DNA of 64,000 bases from Streptomyces sp. TN58 (GTDB taxonomy: Bacteria > Actinomycetota > Actinomycetes > Streptomycetales > Streptomycetaceae). The position numbers and the translations under genes were made by a program. Of this stretch, positions 17,477 through 27,512 are shown piece by piece. How positions within the stretch are numbered: the first letter of the stretch is position 1; each line of letters begins with the position of its first letter. The DNA is taken from assembly GCF_001941845.1 (NCBI RefSeq), contig NZ_CP018870.1, positions 2,573,001-2,637,000 of the forward strand, given 5' to 3'. The notes beneath the pieces were generated by a model. It ran no database searches, had not been told where the DNA came from, and worked only from the letters and a program-made list of their open reading frames with translations.

Positions 17477-18391
17477 ATGACGTCCTCCCCGCCCGCGTTG
17501 ACCCGTATCCGCATCGGTTCGGCTCCGGACTCCTGGGGTGTCTGGTTCCCCGACGACCCGCAGCAGACCCCGTGGCGGCGATTCCTCGACGAGGTGGCCG
17601 AGGCCGGGTACGAGTGGATCGAGCTCGGCCCGTACGGCTACCTCCCCACGGATCCGGCCCGCCTGGCCGGGGAGACGGCTTCGCGCGGCCTGCGGGTCTC
17701 GGCCGGAACGGTCTTCACCGGACTCCATCACGGGCCCGCCGTGTGGGAGGAGACCTGGGAGCACGTGTCGCGGATCGCCGCGCTCACCCAGGCCATGGGC
17801 GCCGCCCACCTCGTCGTCATCCCCTCCTTCTGGCGGGACGACAAGACCGGCAAGGTACTGGAGGACCGCACCCTCACGCCCGCCCAGTGGCGCGAACTGG
17901 CCTCCCAGACCGAGCGGCTCGGGCGCGAGGTGCAGGACCGGTACGGGTTGCGGATCGTCGTCCATCCGCATGCCGACACCCACATCGACACCCCGGAGAA
18001 CGTGGCCCGCTTCCTGGACGCCACCGACCCCGGCCTGGTCTCGCTCTGTCTGGACACCGGCCACTACGCGTACTGCGGCGGGGACAGCGTGCGGGCCGTC
18101 GAGACCTTCGCCGAGCGGATCGGCTACCTCCACCTCAAGCAGGTGGACCCGCGGATCCTCGCCGAGGTCGTCGCGGAGGCGTTGCCCTTCGGGCCGGCCG
18201 TGGGCCGCGGCGTGATGTGCGAGCCGCCGTCGGGGGTGCCCGCGCTGGAGCCCGTACTGGCGGCGGCCCAGCGGCTGGGGGTGGAGCTGTTCGCGATCGT
18301 GGAGCAGGACATGTATCCGTGCCCGCCCGACCGGCCGCTGCCGATCGCCCGCCGTACCCGTGCCTACCTGCGCTCCTGCGGCGCCCGCTGA
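17477..18391 (+). CDS. iolE: IolE-like sugar-phosphate isomerase/inosose dehydratase
   Basis: The 304-residue xylose-isomerase-like TIM barrel starts at ATG 17477 after AAGGTGG. Metal and substrate residues typical of the family are visible: [36 protein letters not shown] and the C-terminal VEQDMY. Placed divergently from iolCBD-mmsA and directly before an IolG-type dehydrogenase, it is most likely the 2-keto-myo-inositol dehydratase IolE. An IolH/IolI-type isomerase is the alternative. Confidence 0.8.
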   Translation: MTSSPPALTRIRIGSAPDSWGVWFPDDPQQTPWRRFLDEVAEAGYEWIELGPYGYLPTDPARLAGETASRGLRVSAGTVFTGLHHGPAVWEETWEHVSRIAALTQAMGAAHLVVIPSFWRDDKTGKVLEDRTLTPAQWRELASQTERLGREVQDRYGLRIVVHPHADTHIDTPENVARFLDATDPGLVSLCLDTGHYAYCGGDSVRAVETFAERIGYLHLKQVDPRILAEVVAEALPFGPAVGRGVMCEPPSGVPALEPVLAAAQRLGVELFAIVEQDMYPCPPDRPLPIARRTRAYLRSCGAR

Positions 18392-18411
18392 CCACTCGGG
18401 AGGAACACGAC

Positions 18412-19425
18412 ATGACCAGCACGCTCGGCATCGCCGTCATCGGCACCGGGAAGATGGGCGCGGACCACGTGCGCCGGTTCGGGCGGACCGTCGGCGGGGC
18501 CCGGGTGGTGGCCGTCGCCGATCCGGACGGGGACCGGGTCAAGGAGGTCGCCCGCACCCTCGACGGCGCCGGCGCGCACACCGACCCGGCGGCGGCCATA
18601 GCCGCGCCCGGGGTGCAGGCCGTACTGATCGCGTCCCCCGGGCCCGCCCACGAGGAGGCGATCCTGCACGCCCTGGAGCGGGAGCTGCCGGTGCTGTGCG
18701 AGAAGCCGCTGACCCCGGAGCCGGCGGGGGCGCTGCGCGTCATGGAGGCGGAGCAGCGGTTGGGGCGGCGCCTGGTGCAGGTGGGTTTCATGCGGCGCCA
18801 CGACGCCGAGTACGAGCGGTTGAAGGAGCTGCTGGACGCGGGCGGGATCGGCCGTCCGCTCTTCCTGCACTGCCGGCACCGCAACGCCTCCTCGCCGTCG
18901 TTCTTCACCAGCGACATGCTGATCAGCGACTCGGTGGTGCACGAGGTGGACGCCGCCCGCTGGCTGCTGGGGCAGGAGATCACCGCGGTGACGGTGCTCT
19001 CGCCGCGGCCGTCGTCGGCCGCGCCCGAGGGGCTGGGCGATCCGCGGATGGTGCTGCTGGAGACCTCCGGAGGGGCCGTCGTGGACGTGGAGATCTTCGT
19101 CAACTGCGGCTTCGGCTACCAGGTGCAGTGCGAGGCGGTCGGCGAGGCGGGCACTGCCCGGATCGGCGACGGCCACGCGATGGTGGTGCAGGCGGCGGGC
19201 CGGTGGGGCGGCGCGATCGACCAGGACTTCACGGTGCGTTTCGCCGACGCCTACGACCGGCAGCTGCGGCGCTGGGTGGCCGCCGCCGCGCGGGGGCGGG
19301 TGGCGGGGCCCGACGCGTGGGACGGCTACGCGGCGGCCGCCGTCTCGGAGGCGGGCCTCGCGGCCGCGCGCAGCGGCGTACGGACGGTGGTGGAGCTCGT
19401 GGAACGGCCGGCCCTGTACCGCTGA
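18412..19425 (+). CDS. iolG: Inositol 2-dehydrogenase-like GFO/IDH/MocA oxidoreductase
   Basis: The 337-residue protein begins 20 bp after the iolE-like gene with a strong GGGAGGAA site. The N-terminal Rossmann fold has GTGKMGADH (11-19), followed by the family motif CEKPL near 99 and [16 protein letters not shown] with the conserved Asp and His of the active site. It probably oxidises myo-inositol (or a related inositol) to the inosose with NAD+. Several IolG paralogues are usual in Streptomyces, so the exact isomer used is uncertain. Confidence 0.85.
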   Translation: MTSTLGIAVIGTGKMGADHVRRFGRTVGGARVVAVADPDGDRVKEVARTLDGAGAHTDPAAAIAAPGVQAVLIASPGPAHEEAILHALERELPVLCEKPLTPEPAGALRVMEAEQRLGRRLVQVGFMRRHDAEYERLKELLDAGGIGRPLFLHCRHRNASSPSFFTSDMLISDSVVHEVDAARWLLGQEITAVTVLSPRPSSAAPEGLGDPRMVLLETSGGAVVDVEIFVNCGFGYQVQCEAVGEAGTARIGDGHAMVVQAAGRWGGAIDQDFTVRFADAYDRQLRRWVAAAARGRVAGPDAWDGYAAAAVSEAGLAAARSGVRTVVELVERPALYR

Positions 19426-19465
19426 TCCCTCCTGTACCTCTGATCCCTCGTGCGCCCTCATCCGG

Positions 19466-19491
19466 CCCCTGTGACTCCTCGGTCACAGGGG
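19466..19491. terminator. Terminator after iolG-like gene
   Basis: CCCCTGTGAC / GTCACAGGGG form a perfect 10-bp stem with a TCCTCG loop. A third copy, GTCACAGGGG, lies unpaired near 19532-19541. Confidence 0.75.
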
Positions 19492-19674
19492 TCGCGCTTG
19501 TGTCACGCATGTCCGGGTCACGCGGGTTTTCCGTCACAGGGGGTCGACAGCCCCTCCCGGGCCCTCGTCTCGCGTCGTTCGCCGGGCACAACGCGAGTGA
19601 TCGTCAGCGTCCGCGCGCCGGATCTCCGACGGCCGCCCGGCCGGCCCGGCTGCGTGGACCAGGAGGTGTCCAAG

Positions 19675-19875
19675 ATGAGCGACCGACAGCTGTGGTCGTA
19701 CAAGGAGATCGCCGCGCACATCCGGGTCCAGCCGGACACGGTGCGCTCCTACCGCAAGCACGGTCTTCTGCCGGCGCCCGACCACGTGGAGGGCGGCAGG
19801 CCGTACTGGTACGCCGACACGGTCCTCGCCTGGGTGGCCCGGCGGCCGGGCAACCGGGGCCGGCGCGCGGACTGA
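19675..19875 (+). CDS. Small helix-turn-helix protein
   Basis: The 66-residue protein starts at ATG 19675 with AGGAGG eight bases upstream. Almost all of it is one MerR/excisionase-like helix-turn-helix: YKEIAAHIRVQPDTVRSYRKHGLLPAPDHVEGGRPYW (given here only for reading across residues 9-45 in pieces: EIAAHIRVQPDTV, SYRKHGLLP, GRPYWY). The Arg-rich tail adds basic charge. It could be a small transcription factor or an excisionase relic; no integrase is nearby, so the first is likelier. It lies just before the copper operon but has no metal-binding cysteines. Confidence 0.75.
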   Translation: MSDRQLWSYKEIAAHIRVQPDTVRSYRKHGLLPAPDHVEGGRPYWYADTVLAWVARRPGNRGRRAD

Positions 19876-19916
19876 ACCCGCCACGGCGCGCGAAGACGGC
19901 AGGCCGATGCTCGCTT

Positions 19917-19937
19917 TATACCCCCCAGGGGTATAGT
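19917..19937 (+). promoter_or_regulatory. CsoR-type copper operator overlapping a promoter -10
   Basis: TATACCCCCCAGGGGTATA (19917-19935) is a near-perfect palindrome of the CsoR type, a C-tract/G-tract flanked by TATA. The right half merges with a -10-like TATAGT (19932-19937), so bound repressor would block the promoter of copZ-copA and Cu(I) would release it. No csoR gene is in this window. Confidence 0.85.
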
Positions 19938-20014
19938 CTCGAAGAGTCGGGAGGACGGTGGAGTCATCGGCCGCCCCTCCGGCGACCGGACACACCCCTG
20001 AAGAGGAGAACGAC

Positions 20015-20248
20015 ATGACCGCCGAGACGGACACCCAGACCACCACCGTCTACCGGGTGACCGGCATGACCTGCGGCCACTGCGAGGGTGCGGTGACCAG
20101 CGAGATCTCCGCCCTGCCGGGCGTCACCTCGGTCAAGGCCGTCGCCGCGTCCGGCGAGGTCACCGTGGTCTCCGACGCGCCGCTCGCCGACGAGGACGTC
20201 CGCGCCGCCGTGGACGAGGCCGGCTACGAGTTCGCCGGACAGGCCTGA
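20015..20248 (+). CDS. copZ: Copper chaperone, heavy-metal-associated domain protein
   Basis: The 77-residue protein is one HMA domain. The Cu(I)-binding CxxC lies in [11 protein letters not shown] (Cys20, Cys23), and the Tyr near the C-terminus (EAGYEF) matches CopZ-type domains. It begins after AAGAGGAG and sits between the CsoR-type site and the copper ATPase, so it should pass Cu(I) to CopA in the cytoplasm. Confidence 0.93.
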   Translation: MTAETDTQTTTVYRVTGMTCGHCEGAVTSEISALPGVTSVKAVAASGEVTVVSDAPLADEDVRAAVDEAGYEFAGQA

Positions 20249-20364
20249 GCCGCACCCTCCCCCTCCTTCGGCAGCACCCGCGGCACTCCGCGGTACCCTG
20301 CCGGGCCGTACCGGCCAGCTCATACTGGACCCGTACGGCCCGGCCATCCCCCTGGAGCCGGAAC

Positions 20365-22626
20365 ATGACCAGCACAGTGCACGACGACGGACCGATAACG
20401 GCGGTCGAACTCTCGATCGGCGGAATGACCTGCGCCTCCTGCGCGGCCCGCATCGAGAAGAAGCTCAACCGGATGGACGGCGTCGAGGCCGCGGTGAACT
20501 ACGCCACCGAGAAGGCCCACATCTCCTACGGCCGCGGCGTCGAGGTCGCGGACCTGATCGCGACCGTCGTCAAGACCGGGTACACCGCCGAGGAGCCCGC
20601 GCCGCCCGCGCCGCCCGCCCCCGCGCCCGGCGAGGAGGAGCCGGCCGTGGCGCCCAACCCGGTGCCGGCCGCCCTGCGGCAGCGGCTGCTGGTCTCCGCC
20701 GCGCTCGCCCTGCCCGTCGTCCTGCTCGCCATGGTCCCCGCCCTCCAGTTCGACAACTGGCAGTGGCTCTCCCTGACGCTCGCCGCGCCCGTCGTGGTCT
20801 GGGGCGGCTTCCCCTTCCACAAGGCGGCCTGGACCAACGCCCGGCACGGCGCCGCCACCATGGACACCCTGGTCTCGGTCGGCACGCTCGCCGCCTTCGC
20901 CTGGTCGCTGTGGGCGCTGTTCTTCGGCCACGCGGGCATGCCGGGCATGCGGCACGGCTTCGACCTGAGCATCTCCCGTACGGACGGCTCCTCGGCCATC
21001 TATCTGGAGGTCGCCGCCGGGGTCGTCACCTTCATCCTCCTCGGCCGCTATCTGGAGGCCCGCTCCAAGCGGAAGGCGGGCGCGGCCCTGAAGGCCCTGA
21101 TGGAGTTGGGGGCCAAGGACGTCGTCGTCCTGCGCGCGGGCCGGGAGGTGCGCGTCCCGGTGTCCGCGCTCACCGTCGGCGACCGCTTCGTCGTCCGCCC
21201 CGGCGAGAAGATCGCCACCGACGGCACCGTCGTCGAGGGCAGCTCCGCCGTGGACGCGTCCATGCTGACCGGCGAGTCCGTGCCGGTCGAGGTGTCCACC
21301 GGCGACGCGGTCACCGGCGCCACGGTCAACACCTCGGGGCGCCTGCTCGTCGAGGCCACCAGGGTCGGGGCCGACACCCAGCTGGCCCGGATGGCCCGCC
21401 TGGTGGAGGACGCGCAGAACGGCAAGGCCGAGGTGCAGCGCCTCGCCGACCGGATCTCCGGGTTCTTCGTGCCCGTCGTCCTGGTCCTCGCGCTCGCCAC
21501 CTGGACCACCTGGCTGCTCGTCACCGGCGATCCGACGGCCGCCTTCACCGCCGCCGTCGCCGTACTGATCATCGCCTGCCCGTGTGCCCTGGGCCTGGCC
21601 ACCCCGACCGCGCTGATGGTCGGCACCGGGCGGGGCGCGCAGCTCGGCATCCTGATCAAGGGCCCCGAGGTGCTGGAGTCCACCCGCCGCGTGGACACCG
21701 TCGTCCTCGACAAGACCGGCACCGTCACCACGGGCCGGATGACCCTCGCCGGCGTCGTCGCGGCCGACGGGGTCGACGAGCTCGAACTGCTGCGCCTGGC
21801 GGGCTCCCTGGAGCACGCCTCGGAGCATCCGATCGCCCGGGCCGTGGCCACCGCCGCCGCCGAGCGGGCGGGTTCCCTGCCCGTGCCGGAGGGCTTCGAG
21901 AACCTCGCCGGTCTCGGCGTCCAGGGCGTGGTCGACGGCCACGCCGTGCTGGTGGGCCGCGAGCAGCTGCTGGCGGACTGGTCGATCGCCCTGCCGGCCG
22001 GGCTGGCGGAGGCCAAGGCGGCCGCCGAGGCCGGGGGCGGCACCGCGGTGCTGGTGGCGTGGGACGGCGCCGCGCGCGGGGTCCTGACCGTGGCCGACGC
22101 GGTCAAGGAGACCAGCGCCGAGGCGGTCGCCCGGCTGCGGGAACTGGGGCTGGCCCCGGTCCTGCTGACCGGTGACAACCGGGCCGTCGCCGAGTCGGTG
22201 GCCCGCGAGGTGGGCATCGACGAGGTGATCGCCGAAGTGCTTCCGCAGGACAAGGCGGACGTCGTACGCCGCCTCCAGGAGCAGGGCCGTACGGTCGCCA
22301 TGGTCGGCGACGGGGTCAACGACGCGGCCGCGCTGGCCCAGGCGGACCTCGGGCTCGCGATGGGCACCGGCACCGACGCGGCCATCGAGGCCGCCGACCT
22401 GACCCTCGTACGGGGCGACCTGCGGGTGGCGGCGGACGCGATCCGGCTCTCCCGCCGGACTCTGGCCACCATCAAGGGCAACCTCTTCTGGGCCTTCGGC
22501 TACAACGTCGCCGCCCTCCCGCTCGCGGCGGCCGGTCTGCTCAACCCGATGATCGCGGGGGCCGCGATGGCCTTCTCCTCTGTCTTCGTGGTGACCAACA
22601 GCCTGCGGTTGCGGTCCTTCCGATAG
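20365..22626 (+). CDS. copA: Copper-exporting P1B-type ATPase
   Basis: The 753-residue ATPase has an N-terminal HMA domain with [10 protein letters not shown] (Cys23/Cys26), then paired transmembrane helices. The Cu(I)-transporting CPC motif (near 405-407) lies in [12 protein letters not shown], the phosphorylated Asp449 in DKTGTVTTG, a SEHPIAR motif near 489, and [22 protein letters not shown] in the hinge region. A Pro/Ala linker (about 75-95) follows the HMA domain. Together with CopZ it exports Cu(I), and both genes should be induced by copper through the operator upstream. Confidence 0.95.
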   Translation: MTSTVHDDGPITAVELSIGGMTCASCAARIEKKLNRMDGVEAAVNYATEKAHISYGRGVEVADLIATVVKTGYTAEEPAPPAPPAPAPGEEEPAVAPNPVPAALRQRLLVSAALALPVVLLAMVPALQFDNWQWLSLTLAAPVVVWGGFPFHKAAWTNARHGAATMDTLVSVGTLAAFAWSLWALFFGHAGMPGMRHGFDLSISRTDGSSAIYLEVAAGVVTFILLGRYLEARSKRKAGAALKALMELGAKDVVVLRAGREVRVPVSALTVGDRFVVRPGEKIATDGTVVEGSSAVDASMLTGESVPVEVSTGDAVTGATVNTSGRLLVEATRVGADTQLARMARLVEDAQNGKAEVQRLADRISGFFVPVVLVLALATWTTWLLVTGDPTAAFTAAVAVLIIACPCALGLATPTALMVGTGRGAQLGILIKGPEVLESTRRVDTVVLDKTGTVTTGRMTLAGVVAADGVDELELLRLAGSLEHASEHPIARAVATAAAERAGSLPVPEGFENLAGLGVQGVVDGHAVLVGREQLLADWSIALPAGLAEAKAAAEAGGGTAVLVAWDGAARGVLTVADAVKETSAEAVARLRELGLAPVLLTGDNRAVAESVAREVGIDEVIAEVLPQDKADVVRRLQEQGRTVAMVGDGVNDAAALAQADLGLAMGTGTDAAIEAADLTLVRGDLRVAADAIRLSRRTLATIKGNLFWAFGYNVAALPLAAAGLLNPMIAGAAMAFSSVFVVTNSLRLRSFR

Positions 22627-22906
22627 GCAATCGCCTTCGCATCGTTCCCACAGTTCCTTCACGGGAGACGCAGATCACAGTGACCTCGACGTAACCATCC
22701 GGGGTCGAGACAGGTCTAATGGGACGATGCCAGGAACGTCTTGGGGGACGTTCCACGGAAACCTTGGGGGTTTTCCGTGGCATCCGCCGGCCGGGACACG
22801 TGCCCCGCGGGAGGCTTTGAGCGGCCCTCCCGACCCGAACGGGTCCCGGCTCAAGGACGCCCCGATCCGGGTCCCGTGGGGGGAATCCGTTTCGGGGGGA
22901 AAAGGG
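22627..22906. ncRNA. Hairpin-rich non-coding block; possible structured RNA
   Basis: No convincing gene lies between copA and the gltA terminator. From 22733 the plus strand holds consecutive stems: GGAACGTC/GACGTTCC (22733-22754, loop TTGGGG); CCACGGAAA/TTTCCGTGG (22753-22780, loop again with TTGGG); a TTGAGC/GCTCAA stem with inner GACCC/GGGTC (about 22817-22853); and CCCCGA/TCGGGG (about 22860-22898). The last is followed by a strong terminator. A small structured RNA is possible; no clear promoter was found. Confidence 0.3.
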
Positions 22907-22953
22907 AAGCGCCCCGACCGTCGACCCGTGGGGGGATCGACGGCGGGGCGCTT
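22907..22953. terminator. Strong (bidirectional) terminator of gltA
   Basis: AAGCGCCCCG / CGGGGCGCTT form a 10-bp outer stem, extended by an inner GTCGA/TCGAC pairing. It lies 15 nt downstream of the gltA stop codon and can end transcripts from either side. Confidence 0.85.
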
Positions 22954-22967
22954 CTCGTGTGCCTGGG

Positions 22968-24257
22968 TCAGCGGGCCTCGACGGGGACGAAGTCGCGCAG
23001 GACCTCGCCGGTGTAGATCTGGCGCGGGCGGCCGATGCGGGAACCCGGCTCCTTGATCATCTCGTGCCACTGGGCGATCCAGCCGGGGAGGCGGCCGAGC
23101 GCGAAGAGCACGGTGAACATCTCGGTCGGGAAGCCCATGGCCCGGTAGATCAGACCGGTGTAGAAGTCCACGTTCGGGTAGAGGTTGCGCGAGACGAAGT
23201 ACTCGTCGGCGAGCGCGTGCTCCTCCAGCTTGAGCGCGATGTCGAGCAGCTCGTCGCTCTTGCCGAGCGCCGAGAGGACGTCGTGCGCCGCCGCCTTGAT
23301 GATCTTCGCCCGGGGGTCGAAGCTCTTGTAGACGCGGTGCCCGAAGCCCATGAGGCGGACGCCGTCCTCCTTGTTCTTCACCTTGCGGATGAAGGCGTCG
23401 ACGTCGCCGCCGTCGTTCTTGATGCCTTCCAGCATCTCCAGGACGGACTGGTTGGCGCCGCCGTGCAGGGGGCCCCACAGGGCCGAGATGCCGGCGGAGA
23501 TCGAGGCGAACATGTTCGCCTGCGAGGAGCCGACCAGGCGCACGGTGGAGGTGGAGCAGTTCTGCTCGTGGTCCGCGTGCAGGATCAGCAGCTTGTCGAG
23601 CGCGGAGACCACGACCGGGTCCAGGTCGTACTCCTGGGCCGGCACGGAGAAGGTCATGCGCAGGAAGTTCTCGACGTAGCCGAGGTCGTTGCGCGGGTAG
23701 ACCACCGGGTGGCCGACCGACTTCTTGTACGCGTAGGCCGCGATGGTCGGCAGCTTGGCCAGCAGCCGGATCGTCGAGAGGTTGCGCTGCGTCTCGTCGA
23801 AGGGGTTGTGGCTGTCCTGGTAGAACGTCGACAGCGCGCTGACCACCGAGGACAGCATGGCCATCGGGTGGGCGTCGCGCGGGAAGCCGTCGTAGAAGCG
23901 CTTGACGTCCTCGTGCAGCAGCGTGTGCTGGGTGATCTCGTTGCGGAACGACGCGAGCTGGTCGACGGTCGGCAGCTCACCGTTGATCAGCAGGTAGGCG
24001 ACCTCGATGAAGGTCGAGCGCTCCGCCAGCTGCTCGATCGGGTAGCCGCGGTAGCGCAGGATGCCCTGCTCACCGTCGAGGTAGGTGATCGCGGACTTGT
24101 AGGCGGCGGTGTTGCCGTAGCCGCTGTCCAGCGTGACGAGCCCGGTCTGGGCCCTCAGCTTCGAGATGTCGAAGCCCTGGTCGCCGACGGTGCTCTCAAC
24201 CACCGGGTAGGTGTATTCGCCGTCCGCGTACCGGAGTACTACAGAGTTGTCGCTCAC
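22968..24257 (-). CDS. gltA: Citrate synthase
   Basis: The 429-residue protein starts at GTG 24257 (MSDNSVVLRYADGEYTY), the N-terminus of Streptomyces CitA/GltA. Active-site motifs are present: LHADHEQNCSTST, ALWGPLHGGANQ and GFGHRVYKSFDPRA. It condenses oxaloacetate with acetyl-CoA at the entry of the TCA cycle. It is a single-gene transcript with its own terminator, and the AT-richer stretch at about 24258-24330 should hold its promoter. The longer open frame upstream is non-coding. Confidence 0.97.
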   Translation of the reverse strand: MSDNSVVLRYADGEYTYPVVESTVGDQGFDISKLRAQTGLVTLDSGYGNTAAYKSAITYLDGEQGILRYRGYPIEQLAERSTFIEVAYLLINGELPTVDQLASFRNEITQHTLLHEDVKRFYDGFPRDAHPMAMLSSVVSALSTFYQDSHNPFDETQRNLSTIRLLAKLPTIAAYAYKKSVGHPVVYPRNDLGYVENFLRMTFSVPAQEYDLDPVVVSALDKLLILHADHEQNCSTSTVRLVGSSQANMFASISAGISALWGPLHGGANQSVLEMLEGIKNDGGDVDAFIRKVKNKEDGVRLMGFGHRVYKSFDPRAKIIKAAAHDVLSALGKSDELLDIALKLEEHALADEYFVSRNLYPNVDFYTGLIYRAMGFPTEMFTVLFALGRLPGWIAQWHEMIKEPGSRIGRPRQIYTGEVLRDFVPVEAR

Positions 24258-24439
24258 GTCATCCCTCACCGACGTAGTGCCTCTTCTTCGAGGTGCCCTG
24301 ACTGCCTCTACCTTCCCCCATTTGGCGCAGAAGAGTGCACTCGGGGTCGGCCTTCGGTCCTCCTGACGGCACTGAGTGCCGCCAACCTGCTCATCCTGCC
24401 CCCTCCGCACGGCGGCGGGAACCCCAAATGATCGATCAT

Positions 24440-26695
24440 CTAGGTGATGTTTCCCACCGGTATCCGTCCGGACAGCCGTGGCGCGACCGCCGTGTACCTT
24501 CTGCCTGCCGAAACGGTACGCACCGCCTGGCCGAGGGCCTTCCGTGACCCGACGAGGACGACCAGTTTCTTCGCCCTGGTCACCGCCGTATAGAGCAGAT
24601 TGCGCTGGAGCATCATCCAAGCCCCGGTGGTGACCGGGATCACCACCGCGGGATATTCACTCCCCTGCGAGCGGTGGATGGTGACGGCGTAGGCGTGGGC
24701 CAGCTCGTCGAGCTCGGAGAACTCGTAGCCGATCTCCTCGTCCTCCTCCGTCCGCACCGTCAGGCGCTGCTCTTCCACGTCCAGGCCGGTGACCACGCCG
24801 ACGGTGCCGTTGAAGACGCCGTTGGCGCCCTTGTCGTAGTTGTTGCGGATCTGGGTGACCTTGTCACCCACCCGGAAGACCCGGCCGCCGAACCGCTTCT
24901 CCGGCAGGTTCGGCCGGGCGGGGGTCATCGCCTGCTGGAGCAGCCCGTTGAGGTTGCCCGCGCCCGCCGGGCCTCGGTGCATGGGGGCGAGCACCTGGAC
25001 GTCCCGCCTCGGGTCGAGGCCGAACCGGGCCGGGATCCTGCGGGCCGCCACGTCCACGGCCAGTACGCCGGCCGCCTCGGTGTCCTCCTCGGGGAAGAGG
25101 AAGAAGTCCGGCAGCCCGTCGGTGATGGGCTGGACACCGGTGTTGATCCGGTGCGCGTTGGTGACCACCCCCGACTGCTGGGCCTGCCGGAAGATCCGGG
25201 TGAGGCGCACCGCGGGCACCGGTCCGCCCTCCGCGAGCAGGTCCCGCAGCACCTCCCCGGCGCCGACCGAGGGCAGCTGGTCCACGTCTCCCACGAGCAG
25301 CAGGTGGGCGCCCGGCGCGACGGCCTTGACCAGCTTGTTGGCCAGCAGCAGGTCCAGCATCGAGGCCTCGTCGACCACGACCAGGTCGGCGTCCAGCGGC
25401 CGGTCCCGGTCGTAGGCCGCGTCCCCGCCCGGTTTGAGTTCCAGCAGCCGGTGCACCGTGGAGGCCTCGGCCCCGGTGAGCTCCGAGAGCCGCTTGGCTG
25501 CCCGGCCGGTGGGTGCGGCCAGCACCACCTTGGCCTTCTTGGCCCGGGCCAGCTCGACGATGGAGCGCACGGTGAAGGACTTGCCGCAGCCGGGGCCGCC
25601 GGTCAGGACGGCGACCTTGCGGGTCAGCGCCAGTCTGACCGCGTCGCGCTGCTCGGGGGCGAGCGAGGCGCCCGTGCGTCCGGCGAGCCAGCCGAGGGCC
25701 TTGTCCCAGTCCACGTCCTGGAAGGACGGCATCCGGTCGTCCTCGGCGTTCAGCAGCCGGCGCACCTGCCCGACCAGGGACAGCTCGGCCCGGTGGAAGG
25801 GCACCAGGTACACGGCGGTCAGCGGATCGGGCCCGCCCTGCGGGTCCGGCACGGACTCCCGTACGACGCCCTCCGGGTCGGCGGCCAGCTCGGCCAGGCA
25901 CTCGATCACCAGCCCGGTGTCGACCTGGAGCAGCTTCACCCCGTCGGCGATGAGCTTCTCCTCGGGCAGGAAGCAGTGCCCCTGGTCGGTGGACTGGGAC
26001 AGGGCGTACTGCAGTCCGGCCTTGACCCGCTCGGGGCTGTCGTGCGGGATCCCGACGGCCTGCGCGATGCGGTCGGCGGTGAGGAAGCCGATGCCCCACA
26101 CGTCGGCGGCGAGCCGGTAGGGCTGGTTCCTGACGACGGAGATGGAGGCGTCGGCGTACTTCTTGTAGATGCGCACCGCGATGGAGGTGGAGACGCCGAC
26201 GCCTTGAAGGAAGACCATGACCTCCTTGATGGCCTTCTGCTCCTCCCAGGCCGCCCCGATCAGCCTGGTCCGCTTGGGGCCGAGCCCGGGCACCTCGATG
26301 AGCCGCTTCGGCTCGGCCTCGATCACGTCGAGGGTGTCGGTGCCGAAGTGCTCCACGATCCGGTCGGCGATCTTCGGGCCGATGCCCTTGATCAGGCCGG
26401 AGCCGAGGTAGCGCCGGATGCCCTGGACGGTGGCGGGCAGGACGGTGCGGTAGTTCTCCACGCTGAACTGCCGGCCGTACTGCGGGTGGGAGCCCCAGCG
26501 GCCCTCCATGCGCAGCGATTCGCCGGGCTGCGCCCCGAGCAGGGAGCCGACCACGGTGAGCAGGTCGCCGCTGCCGCGGCCGGTGTCGACGCGGGCGACC
26601 GTGTAGCCGCTGTCCTCGTTGGCGTAGGTGATGCGTTCGAGCACGCCCTCGACCACCGCCAGTTGCACCGCCCCAGGTGCCCCGTCCGTTGCCAT
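24440..26695 (-). CDS. RecD2-like SF1B DNA helicase
   Basis: The 751-residue protein has the RecD2 layout: an N-terminal OB-like domain (VEGVLERITYANEDSGYTVARV), helix-hairpin-helix repeats (GIGPKIADRIVEHFG, EVPGLGPKRT), then two RecA-like domains. Walker A GGPGCGKSFT is near residue 365, Walker B VVDEASMLDLLL near 433, and the C-terminal motif VI region is TIHRSQGSEYPAVVIP. It should be a 5'-3' helicase acting in repair or recombination without RecBC. ATG 26695 is chosen; ATG 26725 in frame is possible, and neither has a strong ribosome-binding site. Confidence 0.92.
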   Translation of the reverse strand: MATDGAPGAVQLAVVEGVLERITYANEDSGYTVARVDTGRGSGDLLTVVGSLLGAQPGESLRMEGRWGSHPQYGRQFSVENYRTVLPATVQGIRRYLGSGLIKGIGPKIADRIVEHFGTDTLDVIEAEPKRLIEVPGLGPKRTRLIGAAWEEQKAIKEVMVFLQGVGVSTSIAVRIYKKYADASISVVRNQPYRLAADVWGIGFLTADRIAQAVGIPHDSPERVKAGLQYALSQSTDQGHCFLPEEKLIADGVKLLQVDTGLVIECLAELAADPEGVVRESVPDPQGGPDPLTAVYLVPFHRAELSLVGQVRRLLNAEDDRMPSFQDVDWDKALGWLAGRTGASLAPEQRDAVRLALTRKVAVLTGGPGCGKSFTVRSIVELARAKKAKVVLAAPTGRAAKRLSELTGAEASTVHRLLELKPGGDAAYDRDRPLDADLVVVDEASMLDLLLANKLVKAVAPGAHLLLVGDVDQLPSVGAGEVLRDLLAEGGPVPAVRLTRIFRQAQQSGVVTNAHRINTGVQPITDGLPDFFLFPEEDTEAAGVLAVDVAARRIPARFGLDPRRDVQVLAPMHRGPAGAGNLNGLLQQAMTPARPNLPEKRFGGRVFRVGDKVTQIRNNYDKGANGVFNGTVGVVTGLDVEEQRLTVRTEEDEEIGYEFSELDELAHAYAVTIHRSQGSEYPAVVIPVTTGAWMMLQRNLLYTAVTRAKKLVVLVGSRKALGQAVRTVSAGRRYTAVAPRLSGRIPVGNIT

Positions 26696-26925
26696 GACCC
26701 GCAAACTACCGGGCGGCGCCGACATCGCGTCAGGCCTGTGGACAGCGCGAAGGGGGTCCCGCCTCACGGCCGGACCCCCTCACGGTTACCCCTCCCTCGT
26801 CGGACTTCCCGATCCCCCCAGATCCCTCCCCGGAAGTGCCGACGCAACATACGACCCGCGGCCACCCGGGAGGGTTGCATCCGGAGTCCCAGATTTACGT
26901 TTCCGTTACCCAACGCCTACTCGAA

Positions 26926-26943
26926 GTGCCGGCGAATCGGCAC
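26926..26943. promoter_or_regulatory. Inverted repeat upstream of the DUF937 gene
   Basis: GTGCCG-GCGAAT-CGGCAC lies 18-36 bases before the ATG at 26962. It could be an operator or a leader hairpin. Confidence 0.35.
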
Positions 26944-26961
26944 AGACGTAGCGTTTCAGGC

Positions 26962-27498
26962 ATGAGCGAATCCTCATTCCAGGACGACGTGCTCGGCGAG
27001 CTCGGCGACGACCGGCTACACGAGATCGCCTCGCTGCTCGGCACGGACACCAGCGGCGCACGCGACACGGTCGCCACCACGGTCGGTGCGATGACCGGCG
27101 GCCTCCAGCAGAAGGCCGGTGCCGACGACGAGGACGGCGCGGAGGTGCGCCAAGCCCTCGCCGAGGTCTCCGAGCCCCCGCTGCAGGGCGTCTCCACCCT
27201 CGGCGGCGGTCTGGGCGGGCTGCTGAGCGGCGGGATGATGGCCGGTGTGCTGGCCAAGCTGAGCCGGCCCGTCGCCAACGCCGTCTCGAAGAAGACCGGC
27301 ATCCCCGCGGCCACGGTCAGCCGGGTCGTCGAGATGCTGATCCCGGTCCTGCTGACCGTGTTCGCCAAGCGCGCCGCCGCCGGCAAGGCCACGGGTGCCG
27401 GTACGCCCGCGGGCGGGGCCCCCGGCGCGGGCCCCGCGGGCGCGGGCGGCGGCCTCGGCGACCTCCTGGGCCAGATCCTCGGTGGCGGGAGGAAGTAG
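26962..27498 (+). CDS. DUF937 domain protein
   Basis: The 178-residue protein has the DUF937 pattern: an N-terminal helical part (IASLLGTDTSGARDTVATTVGAM), a Gly-rich centre (GGGLGGLLSGG), and VSKKTGIPAATVSRVVEMLIPVLLTVFAKR. The C-terminus is a Gly/Ala/Pro linker ending GLGDLLGQILGGGRK. The family's function is unknown; some relatives bear YidB/OmpA-type tails. No signal peptide is visible. It is a single gene between recD2-like and a convergent transporter gene. Confidence 0.85.
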   Translation: MSESSFQDDVLGELGDDRLHEIASLLGTDTSGARDTVATTVGAMTGGLQQKAGADDEDGAEVRQALAEVSEPPLQGVSTLGGGLGGLLSGGMMAGVLAKLSRPVANAVSKKTGIPAATVSRVVEMLIPVLLTVFAKRAAAGKATGAGTPAGGAPGAGPAGAGGGLGDLLGQILGGGRK

Positions 27499-27512
27499 CC
27501 CCCGGGCAGGGA

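Noticed and set aside
22727..23056. 109-codon plus-strand frame beginning near the hairpin pair
   Set aside because: It translates the hairpins and the gltA terminator and then overlaps gltA antisense; no ribosome-binding site or domain.
24258..24620. N-terminal extension of citrate synthase
   Set aside because: The GTG at 24257 gives the conserved family N-terminus; the upstream frame is non-coding and overlaps the helicase gene.
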